A DNA stretch of 21,420 nucleotides, from assembly GCA_013202725.1 (NCBI GenBank), contig JABMRH010000232.1, positions 1 to 21,420 of the forward strand, in the 5' to 3' direction. Made by a program: the position numbers and the translations under genes. The stretch's first letter is position 1. Each line of letters starts with the position of its first letter. The notes under the pieces are model-generated. The model was given only the letters and a program-made list of their open reading frames with translations. It ran no database searches and was not told the origin of the DNA. Positions 7,865 to 15,743 of this stretch are shown in pieces. The stretch is from Desulfobacteraceae bacterium. Its GTDB lineage: Bacteria; Desulfobacterota; Desulfobacteria; Desulfobacterales; ETH-SRB1.

Positions 7865-7893
7865 AACTGAGACTCTTGCTTTTGTGTTTTTTT

Positions 7894-7920
7894 ATTCTTC
7901 GTGAACTTCGTGGTAAAAAA
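7894..7920. repeat. Dispersed repeat, TTCGTGAACTTCGTGGT type
   Basis: ATTCTTCGTGAACTTCGTGG followed by TAAAAAA matches the 6440-6462 unit almost base for base in the same orientation. It lies in the divergent htrA / radical SAM spacer. Confidence 0.65.
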
Positions 7921-7946
7921 CATTACTTAATTATTAATATATTATC

Positions 7947-10439
7947 ATGAATATTAAAAACTTTCAAGATATCCTGCCTCTGGTAGAACGGCCGAGCCGA
8001 TATCTGGGCACGGAGATAAACACCATAAAAAAAGATCCGGACAAGGTCAGGCTAAGGGTTGCCCTTGCGTTTCCTGATCTATATGAAATAGGCACATCAC
8101 ATTTCGGGCTTCAGATACTTTATCATATCCTCAATCAAAATAAAGAGATAGCTGCTGAAAGGGTTTATGCTCCAGACCTTGATATGGAGTCCTATTTGAG
8201 ATCGTCACATATGCCCCTTGTGTCCATGGAATCACATAGTCCGCTTAAAAGCTTTGATATTATCGGCTTCAGCCTGCTTTATGAACTAAACTATACAAAT
8301 GTTCTTACAATGCTCGATCTCGCAGGTATCCCGTTTTTTTCTTCAGAAAGGGATGGTTCGTTTCCGCTTATCATAGCAGGTGGTCCCTGTACGTGCAATC
8401 CCGAGCCTGTCGCCGATTTTTTTGACGCTATGGTGGTTGGAGACGGCGAAAACGTGATAGTCGATATATCCAGAGCCTGGCTTGCCCGGAAAGAGGATAA
8501 AGGTGAAGACAAGGAGGTTCTTTTACAACAATTATCGTTAATTAAAGGGGTTTATGTGCCCCAGATCCCGCAACCCGGATTTTCAGATTATAAGGTTATT
8601 GCAAGAGAAATAATAGCGGATCTTGACACATCTCCCTTCCCTGATGCTCCGATAATCCCGTTCGGCAAGCCTGTACATGATCGTCTTCGTCTTGAGATTG
8701 CAAGGGGATGCACCAGGGGATGCCGATTTTGTCAGGCAGGGATGATATATCGACCCGTGCGTGAACGGTCGGTAAAGAAATTGCTTAATCTGTTTGATAC
8801 TTCATGTGCTGCTACAGGTTATGAAGACCTCTCGTTGTTGTCGTTGAGTACCGCGGATTATAGTTCTATTATCTCCCTGATGAATCAGCTCATGGCTCGA
8901 TGTGAACCAGGACATATTGCTGTTTCTTTACCTTCGCTACGCGCCGGCACATTGACTCCCGAACTGATTAATCTCATAAAAAGGGTCAGAAAAACAGGAT
9001 TTACCATTGCTCCTGAAGCCGGCAGCCAGAGATTGCGGGATGTTATCAACAAGAATATTACAGAAAAGGAGATCTTTGATACGGTACAGGATGTATTTAA
9101 TCTTGGCTGGATGGTGATAAAACTATATTTTATGATAGGGCTTCCATCAGAAACCGATGAAGATCTTCCGGCGATTGTGGAACTTGTTAAGAAGCTTCGC
9201 AAGATTAAATCCCGGGCAGGGCGCAGGGGCCGAATAAATGTCAGCGTGGCGACATTTATTCCAAAACCGCACACCCCTTTTCAGTGGGCTTCTCAAATAT
9301 CTCTGTCTGAATCAAGGGAAAAGATAGAGTGGCTGAAGGCCAAGCTGAAGATGCCCGGAATCCATTTTAAGTGGCAAAATCCTGAAGTTAGTATGCTCGA
9401 GGGTCTTTTTGCACGGGGAGACAGGCGGCTTGGCGGTTTGCTGGTGGATGCATACAAAAAAGGGTGTAAGTTCGACGGCTGGGGCGACAGGTTTCAGTAT
9501 GGATTATGGGAAAAGGCCTTTTTTGATCAGGGGCTGGATGTAGATCGTTATACAACCTGCTCAAGGGATGTTGCAAACCGGTTGCCATGGGATCACATTG
9601 ACATTGGGGTAACAAAAGAATTTTTGAAGCTTGAATGGGAAAAGGCAAAGCGCGGCGAACATACGCCGGACTGTCGCAGGGGTGATTGCAACACCTGCGG
9701 GGTATGCGACTTTGAAACCATTGAGCCAAAGCTGTTTGAATCCGGCAAGGAAGAACCAGGCCAGGATATTGTCAATGAGTTTTTATACAACAAAGGAGGC
9801 GCGTCAGATAAAAAAGCCGCGTTTTATACAAAGGTCAGGATGTCCTATTCAAAACAGGGTCAGGCAAAATATTTTGGGCACCTGGAACTTGTAAATATCT
9901 TTTTACGCGCCCTGAGGCGGGCAGGCATATCGGTGAAGTTTACAGAAGGTTTTCATCCCATGCCTAAGGTGTCTTTTGATGATCCTCTTCCCATAGGAAT
10001 GGAAAGCCTGAATGAAACATTACATCTGGTAGTATGCGGCAGCGTTAAACCAGACGTCGTGACAACCGGTTTAAACAACCATCTTCCGGAAGGTCTTTTA
10101 GTGAAAGACTGTCAAATATCTCCCTCAAAGCCGGCTGTTAAACAGCAAAAATCGGCCACATATCTGGTGGAACTAAAAGAGGGTTGTTTCGATAAGCAAA
10201 AATTAGACGATTTTATAAAAAGTTCCGATTTTGTACAAACCCGTGTTAATCGAAAAGGCAAGCTAAAAAAGATAGATTTTAAGGACTTGGTTTTAAAGAT
10301 TAATTTAACCGATCCTTACAGAATGATTATAAAGCTCAGGTCGGAGCCCGGGAGAACGGCAAGGCCTTTTGAGATTATAAAAGGGATTTTTAACCTTTCC
10401 GAAGAGACAATAAAACAGGCAACAACAATAAAGCAATGA
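7947..10439 (+). CDS. B12-binding/radical SAM protein fused to DUF2344
   Basis: An 830-residue protein. The N-terminal part (about 1-210; LRVALAFPDLYEIGTSHFG, LIIAGGPCTCNPEPVADFFD) is a B12-binding-like domain. A radical SAM core follows with the 4Fe-4S motif CTRGCRFC (Cys255, Cys259, Cys262). A second cysteine group CRRGDCNTCGVC at 576-587 could bind another metal cluster. The tail from about 630 (VRMSYSKQGQAKYFGHLELV, FTEGFHPMPKVSF) is a DUF2344 domain. This matches the known but uncharacterised fused family TIGR03960 plus TIGR03936. The substrate is unknown; RNA or ribosome-related modification is sometimes suspected because relatives neighbour RNase G and ribosomal protein genes, and here rpmH lies downstream. 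The ribosome-binding site is weak. Confidence 0.88.
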   Translation: MNIKNFQDILPLVERPSRYLGTEINTIKKDPDKVRLRVALAFPDLYEIGTSHFGLQILYHILNQNKEIAAERVYAPDLDMESYLRSSHMPLVSMESHSPLKSFDIIGFSLLYELNYTNVLTMLDLAGIPFFSSERDGSFPLIIAGGPCTCNPEPVADFFDAMVVGDGENVIVDISRAWLARKEDKGEDKEVLLQQLSLIKGVYVPQIPQPGFSDYKVIAREIIADLDTSPFPDAPIIPFGKPVHDRLRLEIARGCTRGCRFCQAGMIYRPVRERSVKKLLNLFDTSCAATGYEDLSLLSLSTADYSSIISLMNQLMARCEPGHIAVSLPSLRAGTLTPELINLIKRVRKTGFTIAPEAGSQRLRDVINKNITEKEIFDTVQDVFNLGWMVIKLYFMIGLPSETDEDLPAIVELVKKLRKIKSRAGRRGRINVSVATFIPKPHTPFQWASQISLSESREKIEWLKAKLKMPGIHFKWQNPEVSMLEGLFARGDRRLGGLLVDAYKKGCKFDGWGDRFQYGLWEKAFFDQGLDVDRYTTCSRDVANRLPWDHIDIGVTKEFLKLEWEKAKRGEHTPDCRRGDCNTCGVCDFETIEPKLFESGKEEPGQDIVNEFLYNKGGASDKKAAFYTKVRMSYSKQGQAKYFGHLELVNIFLRALRRAGISVKFTEGFHPMPKVSFDDPLPIGMESLNETLHLVVCGSVKPDVVTTGLNNHLPEGLLVKDCQISPSKPAVKQQKSATYLVELKEGCFDKQKLDDFIKSSDFVQTRVNRKGKLKKIDFKDLVLKINLTDPYRMIIKLRSEPGRTARPFEIIKGIFNLSEETIKQATTIKQ

Positions 10440-10650
10440 ACAACAAAAACCCTGCTTATGCGGGACTGCGGGGAGCTTTAACTTCTTGGTTTTGGAGCTT
10501 GACTTTATAATTAACCTGTGATTATTTTATTAGTTTAAAATTGACAGTTTTGTAAAAAGTCCAAAAACCACTTTTTGCGAAGCAGTCAATATTTTATAGA
10601 AACATCAGAGGTCTCAGGGCTATAAACATATAATTTAGGGGATATGTAAT
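10440..10650. promoter_or_regulatory. Leader and promoter region of rpmH
   Basis: 211 bp without a gene. TTGACT at 10499-10504 with TTATTT 17 bp later is a possible promoter. Downstream, AAAAAGT at 10554-10560 and ACTTTTT at 10570-10576 form a small inverted repeat. The AGGGGA ribosome-binding site at 10637-10642 belongs to rpmH. No DnaA box of good quality was seen. Confidence 0.35.
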
Positions 10651-10785
10651 ATGAAAAGAACCTATCAGCCAAGCAGGATAAAGCGTGCCAGAACGCACGG
10701 TTTTTTGAAAAGGATGTCAACAAAACAGGGTAGAAGAATTATTAACAGGCGTAGAGCTAAAGGCAGAAATCGTTTGAGCGTTTAA
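10651..10785 (+). CDS. rpmH: 50S ribosomal protein L34
   Basis: A 44-residue, very basic protein with the unmistakable L34 sequence: MKRTYQPSRIKRARTHGFLK at the start and GRRIINRRRAKGRNRLSV at the end. L34 binds 23S rRNA in the large subunit. The ATG follows AGGGGA by 8 nt. It lies 46 bp ahead of the rnpA start in the conserved rpmH-rnpA order, and is probably the first gene of the rpmH-rnpA-yidD unit. Confidence 0.97.
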   Translation: MKRTYQPSRIKRARTHGFLKRMSTKQGRRIINRRRAKGRNRLSV

Positions 10786-10831
10786 GTATAATACATAATA
10801 AAATCGGTTGGTTGTAAAAGGTAGATATCTC

Positions 10832-11185
10832 GTGAGCTTTTTTTTTACCAAGGCGGACAGGCTGTTAAAACGTCACGATTTTCTGAGGTTGACGGCAAAA
10901 GGAAGGCAACAGCAAAACAAACACTTTATTGTAATTTTTGCTCCATGTAAAACTGAAAGAACGCGCTTTGGTATTACCGTTTCGAGAAAGGTTGGAAATG
11001 CAGTGGTTCGCAACAGGATTAAACGCTTTACCCGTGAATATTTTCGACTCAACAGGTACAAAAATACAGGGAGTTGGGATATAAATATCATAGCAAAGAA
11101 AGAGGCTGTCAACCTGTCATCGGCACAGGCTTTTTTGTTCCTGCAAAACATTTTTGACAAAATCACAAGGACTCTTTATCATTAA
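10832..11185 (+). CDS. rnpA: Ribonuclease P protein component
   Basis: Predicted 117 residues. It is the protein cofactor that helps the RNase P RNA bind and mature tRNA 5' ends. The conserved RNA-binding block VVRNRIKRFTREYFR (about residues 64-78) contains the RNR motif, preceded by FGITVSRKVGNA, and the N-terminal RLLKRHDFLRL is typical. GTG at 10832 is chosen because it gives MSFFFTKADRLLKR, matching family N termini, after a GGTAGAT ribosome-binding site. A TTG at 10808 in the same frame would add eight unlikely residues. It follows rpmH and precedes yidD. Confidence 0.93.
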   Translation: MSFFFTKADRLLKRHDFLRLTAKGRQQQNKHFIVIFAPCKTERTRFGITVSRKVGNAVVRNRIKRFTREYFRLNRYKNTGSWDINIIAKKEAVNLSSAQAFLFLQNIFDKITRTLYH

Positions 11186-11189
11186 TAAA

Positions 11190-11402
11190 ATGTTTCAGAT
11201 GCTTGCCCTGTTTACTATAAGGGCATATCAGTATATTTTGTCTCCTGTTTTGAGCCCGTCGTGTCGTTTTTATCCAACCTGTTCTGAGTATGCCTATCAG
11301 GCTGTTTTACGTTATGGACCGCTAAAGGGATCGTTCCTTGCTTTAAAAAGAATTCTGCGATGCCACCCGTTTAATCCGGGCGGAGTCGATCATGTCCCTT
11401 AA
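11190..11402 (+). CDS. yidD: Membrane protein insertion efficiency factor YidD
   Basis: A 70-residue protein with the family signature SPSCRFYPTCSEYAYQAVLR (about 22-41) and the C-terminal LKRILRCHPFNPGG. YidD is a small membrane-associated protein thought to aid YidC-dependent insertion. ATG at 11190 is preferred: it starts 4 bp after the rnpA stop, suggesting coupling, and gives the normal length. A TTG at 11154 would add 12 residues and overlap rnpA; ATG 11199 is also possible. No clear ribosome-binding site is visible at 11190, which fits translational coupling. Confidence 0.93.
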   Translation: MFQMLALFTIRAYQYILSPVLSPSCRFYPTCSEYAYQAVLRYGPLKGSFLALKRILRCHPFNPGGVDHVP

Positions 11403-11551
11403 CCGGATAGCTGTGAATATAAATATCATAACGGGCTCGGTAGGCCTGTGCTGTTAGACTCATTCAATACACGAGTAATTTATTGTATCACCTGATCGGC
11501 CACTCAAAGATTCTGCCAATACAACCAACCTGTTTCAGCCGGTTCCAATGT

Positions 11552-11565
11552 GAGACCTTTGAAAA
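11552..11565 (+). repeat. Single copy of the GAGACCTTTGAAAA repeat
   Basis: The exact 14-mer occurs here, again at 17606-17619 and inverted at 17628-17641. It lies in the 200-bp yidD-yidC spacer, about 40 bp ahead of the yidC start. Here it lacks the inverted partner, so it does not form the hairpin. Confidence 0.55.
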
Positions 11566-11606
11566 ACAACAATACTTTTACCAAGTATAAAACTTAGGAG
11601 TATATT

Positions 11607-13277
11607 ATGGATTTTCCTCGTTTAGCTATAGTTATTGTTCTTTGTTTTCTTGTTTTTGTTTTGTGGGAAATGTTCTTTATTGACAGGGAAGCTATTCAGC
11701 CCCCCAGCGAAAGCCGACAGGCTGAACAGATGACAAAAGAGGAACCGTTTAATAAATATCTTGAGAAGGATATTATCGATAAGAAGGTGATGCCCGATCT
11801 GATATTTGGCAAGGACAACCTGTTGAAACCGGTAAAAGCAGCCAGAACAATTACTGTAACTACGCCTTTATATTCGGTTAGAATTTCAGAAAAAGGGGCG
11901 GTGTTTAACGACTTTATTCTGAAAGATTACAAGGAAAACGGCGGTGATGATTCACCTTTATATCAAATGATACCTCCGGAAATTCATGATAAGGGAACGG
12001 TTCTGTTAGGGCTTGCAGGCAATAGCCTCCCAGGCCTGAAACATGCTGTTTTTAATGTAGATCGCAAGGCCGAATTTGTGAACATTAACGATCAGTCGGA
12101 AGAAATCGTATTTTCCTGGGTATCTGAAAATGGTGTAGTTGTGGAAAAGAGGTTTATCTTTTCTCCGGAAACATACCTGATTGGATTGAATGTAATAATT
12201 AAAAACGGTTCTCATCAAACAATACAGGATAATCTAATACTGTCGTTAATGAAAACCTATTCTAAAACAACAACCATGTATGGCTTTGAGGGCCCGAGCG
12301 CTTTGATTAATGATTCGCTGCAGCAGATCAAGGCAAAGAAAATAAAAGATAAAAACACATATACAGGAGTTCTGCAATGGGTCACGGTTCAGGATCGTTA
12401 CTTTATGTCCAGCATTATTGCGACCAAGCCTGTTGAAGCGAGCATGCGGCTTTTCCTGTCGCAGGACGGAAGTATGTTGGAAGCCCAGTACATGCAGCCG
12501 GAAACAGTTATACAGCCCGGGATGCAGCATAGTTATGAGTACAAACTCTTTTTTGGGCCTAAGAGCACGAGAATTCTCAAACAATGCGGTTGTAACCTTA
12601 GCAAGGCGATTGATTTCGGGATGTTTGATTTTATCGCCAAACCATGCCTCTGGTTTATGAATTTTCTATACGGCATTATTCCCAACTATGGCGTGGCCAT
12701 TATTATTTTAACCATAGTGACAAAGATTATCCTCTGGCCTCTTGGAACAAAGAGCTATAAATCCATGGCTGAAATGAAGAAGATTCAACCGCTGATGATG
12801 GGGATAAGAGAGAAATACAAGCATGATAAAAAGAAGATGAATGAAGAAGTTATGGCGTTATATAAAACATACAAGGTAAATCCCGTGGGCGGATGTCTTC
12901 CAATGATTGTGCAGATCCCTGTATTTTTTGCCCTTTATCGAATGTTGTATGAAGCCATAGAACTCAGGCATGCTCATTTTTTGGGCTGGATCACAGATCT
13001 GTCCGCTCCGGATCGCCTTTTTGATTTTAATTTCTCCATCCCGCTGATGCAGCCGCCTTACGGCATTCCTGTATTAACTATTATTATGGGCGCCACCATG
13101 TTTCTGCAGCAGCAAATGGCGCCGTCCGTGGGTGATCCCACCCAGGCCAAGATGATGAAGTTTATGCCGATTATTTTTACGGCAATATTCATAAATTTTT
13201 CTTCCGGACTGGTTTTGTACTGGTTGATAAACAATATCCTGTCTATTGCGCAACAGTATTATATTACAAAAAAATGA
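11607..13277 (+). CDS. yidC: Membrane protein insertase YidC
   Basis: A 556-residue Gram-negative-type YidC. An N-terminal membrane anchor (about 5-25) is followed by a large periplasmic domain (to about 340) and the conserved 60KD_IMP core with about five membrane helices. KVNPVGGCLPMIVQIPVFFALY is the core signature. Lys373 (LTIVTKIILWP) occupies the place of the groove arginine Arg366 of E. coli. The protein inserts and folds inner-membrane proteins alone or with SecYEG. The ATG follows TTAGGAGTATATT, a good ribosome-binding site. Its 204-bp distance from yidD suggests it may have its own promoter. Confidence 0.96.
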   Translation: MDFPRLAIVIVLCFLVFVLWEMFFIDREAIQPPSESRQAEQMTKEEPFNKYLEKDIIDKKVMPDLIFGKDNLLKPVKAARTITVTTPLYSVRISEKGAVFNDFILKDYKENGGDDSPLYQMIPPEIHDKGTVLLGLAGNSLPGLKHAVFNVDRKAEFVNINDQSEEIVFSWVSENGVVVEKRFIFSPETYLIGLNVIIKNGSHQTIQDNLILSLMKTYSKTTTMYGFEGPSALINDSLQQIKAKKIKDKNTYTGVLQWVTVQDRYFMSSIIATKPVEASMRLFLSQDGSMLEAQYMQPETVIQPGMQHSYEYKLFFGPKSTRILKQCGCNLSKAIDFGMFDFIAKPCLWFMNFLYGIIPNYGVAIIILTIVTKIILWPLGTKSYKSMAEMKKIQPLMMGIREKYKHDKKKMNEEVMALYKTYKVNPVGGCLPMIVQIPVFFALYRMLYEAIELRHAHFLGWITDLSAPDRLFDFNFSIPLMQPPYGIPVLTIIMGATMFLQQQMAPSVGDPTQAKMMKFMPIIFTAIFINFSSGLVLYWLINNILSIAQQYYITKK

Positions 13278-13298
13278 GCTTAACAACGGAGGTTATGT

Positions 13299-14087
13299 AT
13301 GTCGCCCTCTTTGGAATTTGAAGGTAAAGACGTTGACCATGCGGTCAAGAATGCCTGTGATGCACTTGATATACCAAAGGAAAAACTAAAACATGATGTT
13401 ATTTCTTATGGATCTACCGGTATTTTCGGGTTGGTCGGAGCCAAGAAAGCAAAGATACGGGTTAATGTTCCCGAGCCTTTGCGCGAGATTAAGCCGGAAA
13501 CGGTCGTCAAAAAGCAGCCGAATAATATCGGTGATAGCGATAAGTCATTAACAGAATTACCTGTGCGTACGGCAAGAGCTTTGGATGATTTTAAACCAGA
13601 CACATTCCTTGAGAATCCTGTCGGTTTTGGAAGGGATGTTTTGCAGCATATAATTGATTGCATTACTACTGATGCAACAATATCGATTGAACAGAATGAA
13701 GACAAAACATTGTTAAGGGTAAAGGGGAACAACCCTGCGCTTCTAATCGGTAAACACGGGCAGACACTTGAGGCCATACAGTATCTGGTTGAAAAAATCA
13801 TCAACAAGAATAGCGAGCAAAGAATACGCATACAGGTAGATGTTGAGGGTTATCTGGAAAACAGACAGGCAAGTCTGCAAAAACTGGTTGGACGGCTTGC
13901 TAAAAAGGCGAAGCAAACCGGGAAACCTGTGACAATAGGCCAAATGAATGCTTATGACAGGAGAATTGTGCATCTTGCCTTAAAGGATGATAGCGGAGTT
14001 AGAACCAAGAGTATCGGCAACGGTTATATCAAGAAGCTGATGATATTTCCCAGAAAAAACTCTATCATGGAGAAAGTCTCTGGTTAA
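13299..14087 (+). CDS. jag: RNA-binding protein Jag/KhpB (SpoIIIJ-associated)
   Basis: A 262-residue protein with three recognised parts: an N-terminal Jag-N domain (about 1-55, SLEFEGKDVDHAVKNACDAL and the GIFGLVGAKKAKIRV end), a KH domain with the GKHGQT loop at 151-156, and a C-terminal R3H domain with RRIVH at 221-225. It binds RNA and in other bacteria affects cell division and envelope synthesis; the conserved yidC-jag pairing is kept here. The ATG follows GGAGG at 13288-13292 with 6-nt spacing. An out-of-frame ATG at 13295 is not used. Confidence 0.94.
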   Translation: MSPSLEFEGKDVDHAVKNACDALDIPKEKLKHDVISYGSTGIFGLVGAKKAKIRVNVPEPLREIKPETVVKKQPNNIGDSDKSLTELPVRTARALDDFKPDTFLENPVGFGRDVLQHIIDCITTDATISIEQNEDKTLLRVKGNNPALLIGKHGQTLEAIQYLVEKIINKNSEQRIRIQVDVEGYLENRQASLQKLVGRLAKKAKQTGKPVTIGQMNAYDRRIVHLALKDDSGVRTKSIGNGYIKKLMIFPRKNSIMEKVSG

Positions 14088-14158
14088 GCCGCTTTCAGAA
14101 TCATATTTCCAAACCTCTCAACAGGCCGTATCATGAAGGAGGGCATATTGCCTTAAAG

Positions 14159-15574
14159 ATGAACAATTCCACCATTGCCGCTGTTGCGACACCAATAGGT
14201 CGCGGTGGTATCGGTATTATCAAAATTTCCGGTGAAAAGGCTTTAAGAATAGCCGCAACTATTTTTAAAAGATCTCATTTTGCCTCTGATCACAATGCAG
14301 ATACATGCGACCTTTCTTTCGCAAGATTTAAATCCTATCGGCTATACCATGGATATGTCGTTGATCCGGGAAACGGGCGGCGGTTAGATGAGGTGCTTTT
14401 GGCAATTATGAAGGCGCCCCGTTCATATACCGGCGAGGATGTCGTAGAGATACAAGCTCATTCAGGGCCTGTTGTATTAAGCTCTATTCTGGAGCTGGTG
14501 TTAAAAAACGGCGCCAGGCTTGCCGAGCCCGGCGAGTTTACAAAGAGAGCATATATAAATGGCCGCATTGATCTTACACAGGCTGAGGCGGTAGTTGACA
14601 TTATCAATGCCAGGACAAATAAAGCGCTCGAAATCGCCACCACTCAGCTAAAGGGTGATATGCGAATGAGCGTTGAAACAATAAGGGATTTGCTGTCTGA
14701 TATTTTTGCTGGAATAAATGCAGCCATAGATTTTCCGGATGATGTTACAGAGATCGTTGATATTGATACAGCAATCAAAACACTGCAGAACAAGGTTCTT
14801 GCAAGGTTAAAAGGGTTGATTGAGCAATATGAAAACGCTCATGTCTTGAGAGACGGCCTCAAGCTGGTTGTTGTAGGCCGTCCAAACGTCGGAAAGTCAA
14901 GCCTTATGAATCGTCTGCTCCAAAAGGAACGAGCTATTGTTACTTCAATGCCAGGCACTACAAGAGACTTTATAGAAGAGCCTTTAGGCATCAGGGGTAT
15001 TCCTGTAATTATTACAGACACCGCGGGTCTGCATGAAACAGATGATCCTGTCGAGGTTATGGGCATAAAAAAGACTTATGAGCACACCGACCTGTCTGAT
15101 CTGGTTTTGTTTGTACTTGATGCAGGCTGCCGGATAACAGAAGAGGATTATAAGATATATGAAAGGATCAGCGAGAGGAAGCTGGTAATTGTTATAAACA
15201 AGTCGGATCTGTCGGATGATGAACACAGGCTTGACATGCCGGATTCCTGGATTAATATTCCGCAAGTTAAGATATCGGCTCTTTATGGCCAGGGGCTTGA
15301 CACGCTTAAAGATTTGATAGCAAAAATATCACTTAGTGAACATGGTTTCGACACTGAACATACAATTGTTCCAAACTTAAGGCACAAGATAGCTCTCGAG
15401 AGAAGTTTTCGGTCTGCATCGTCGGTTGTTGAGGGAATGCGCAAGCGAATACCCCTTGAGTTAATTGCTATTGATATTGAGGAAGCTATCGATTCGCTGG
15501 GAGAAATTACAGGTGTTATTGCCAACGAAGATATGCTTGACAGGATTTTCAGCAGATTCTGTATAGGCAAATAA
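14159..15574 (+). CDS. mnmE: tRNA modification GTPase MnmE (TrmE)
   Basis: A 471-residue GTPase that with MnmG installs the carboxymethylaminomethyl (or aminomethyl) group on wobble uridine of certain tRNAs. The N-terminal domain opens STIAAVATPIGRGGIGIIKI and binds a folate. Inserted in the helical domain is the G domain: GRPNVGKSS (240-248), GTTRD (266-270), DTAG (287-290) and NKSD (347-350). The C-terminal CIGK (468-471) supplies the essential cysteine. An AGGAGGG-like ribosome-binding site lies unusually far (about 15 nt) from the ATG, but no closer in-frame start fits. mnmG, its partner and usual neighbour, is not next to it; parS begins at the base after the stop. Confidence 0.96.
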   Translation: MNNSTIAAVATPIGRGGIGIIKISGEKALRIAATIFKRSHFASDHNADTCDLSFARFKSYRLYHGYVVDPGNGRRLDEVLLAIMKAPRSYTGEDVVEIQAHSGPVVLSSILELVLKNGARLAEPGEFTKRAYINGRIDLTQAEAVVDIINARTNKALEIATTQLKGDMRMSVETIRDLLSDIFAGINAAIDFPDDVTEIVDIDTAIKTLQNKVLARLKGLIEQYENAHVLRDGLKLVVVGRPNVGKSSLMNRLLQKERAIVTSMPGTTRDFIEEPLGIRGIPVIITDTAGLHETDDPVEVMGIKKTYEHTDLSDLVLFVLDAGCRITEEDYKIYERISERKLVIVINKSDLSDDEHRLDMPDSWINIPQVKISALYGQGLDTLKDLIAKISLSEHGFDTEHTIVPNLRHKIALERSFRSASSVVEGMRKRIPLELIAIDIEEAIDSLGEITGVIANEDMLDRIFSRFCIGK

Positions 15575-15590
15575 TGTTTCACGTGAAACA
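15575..15590. promoter_or_regulatory. parS site (ParB-binding centromere palindrome)
   Basis: TGTTTCACGTGAAACA is a perfect 16-bp palindrome identical to the consensus bacterial chromosomal parS site bound by ParB. It starts immediately after the mnmE TAA. parS sites cluster near oriC, so this supports the origin-proximal placement. No parA or parB gene is in the window. Confidence 0.93.
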
Positions 15591-15613
15591 GGGCTAAAAT
15601 TTAAAAAACTTAA

Positions 15614-15684
15614 CTCAAGTTTCGCACCCTTTTTGTTTATCAAAAGCTTTGACATTAATAGAAATTAAGGGTGCGAAACTAGAG
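15614..15684. repeat. Long inverted repeat (18-bp arms) after parS
   Basis: The left arm CTCAAGTTTCGCACCCTT (15614-15631) and right arm AAGGGTGCGAAACTAGAG (15667-15684) are complementary at 17 of 18 positions, including 14 perfect inner pairs, with a 35-nt spacer. The spacer holds a smaller near-palindrome TCAAAAGCTTTGA. It could be a terminator-like hairpin after mnmE, a protein-binding site, or a small mobile repeat. No clear T-run follows the right arm directly. Confidence 0.7.
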
Positions 15685-15743
15685 AACTTAAGGTTCACCC
15701 CCTTTTTATTTAGTTCCGGTTTGTCCGGGCTGGGAGTATAATT

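Noticed and set aside
10440..10650. oriC between the radical SAM gene and rpmH
   Set aside because: No DnaA box with fewer than two mismatches was found.
10808..10831. Earlier TTG start for rnpA
   Set aside because: GTG at 10832 gives the family-like N terminus and a better-placed ribosome-binding site.
13406..13831. 141-residue minus-strand frame inside jag
   Set aside because: Antisense to a clear Jag protein; no ribosome-binding site or domain.
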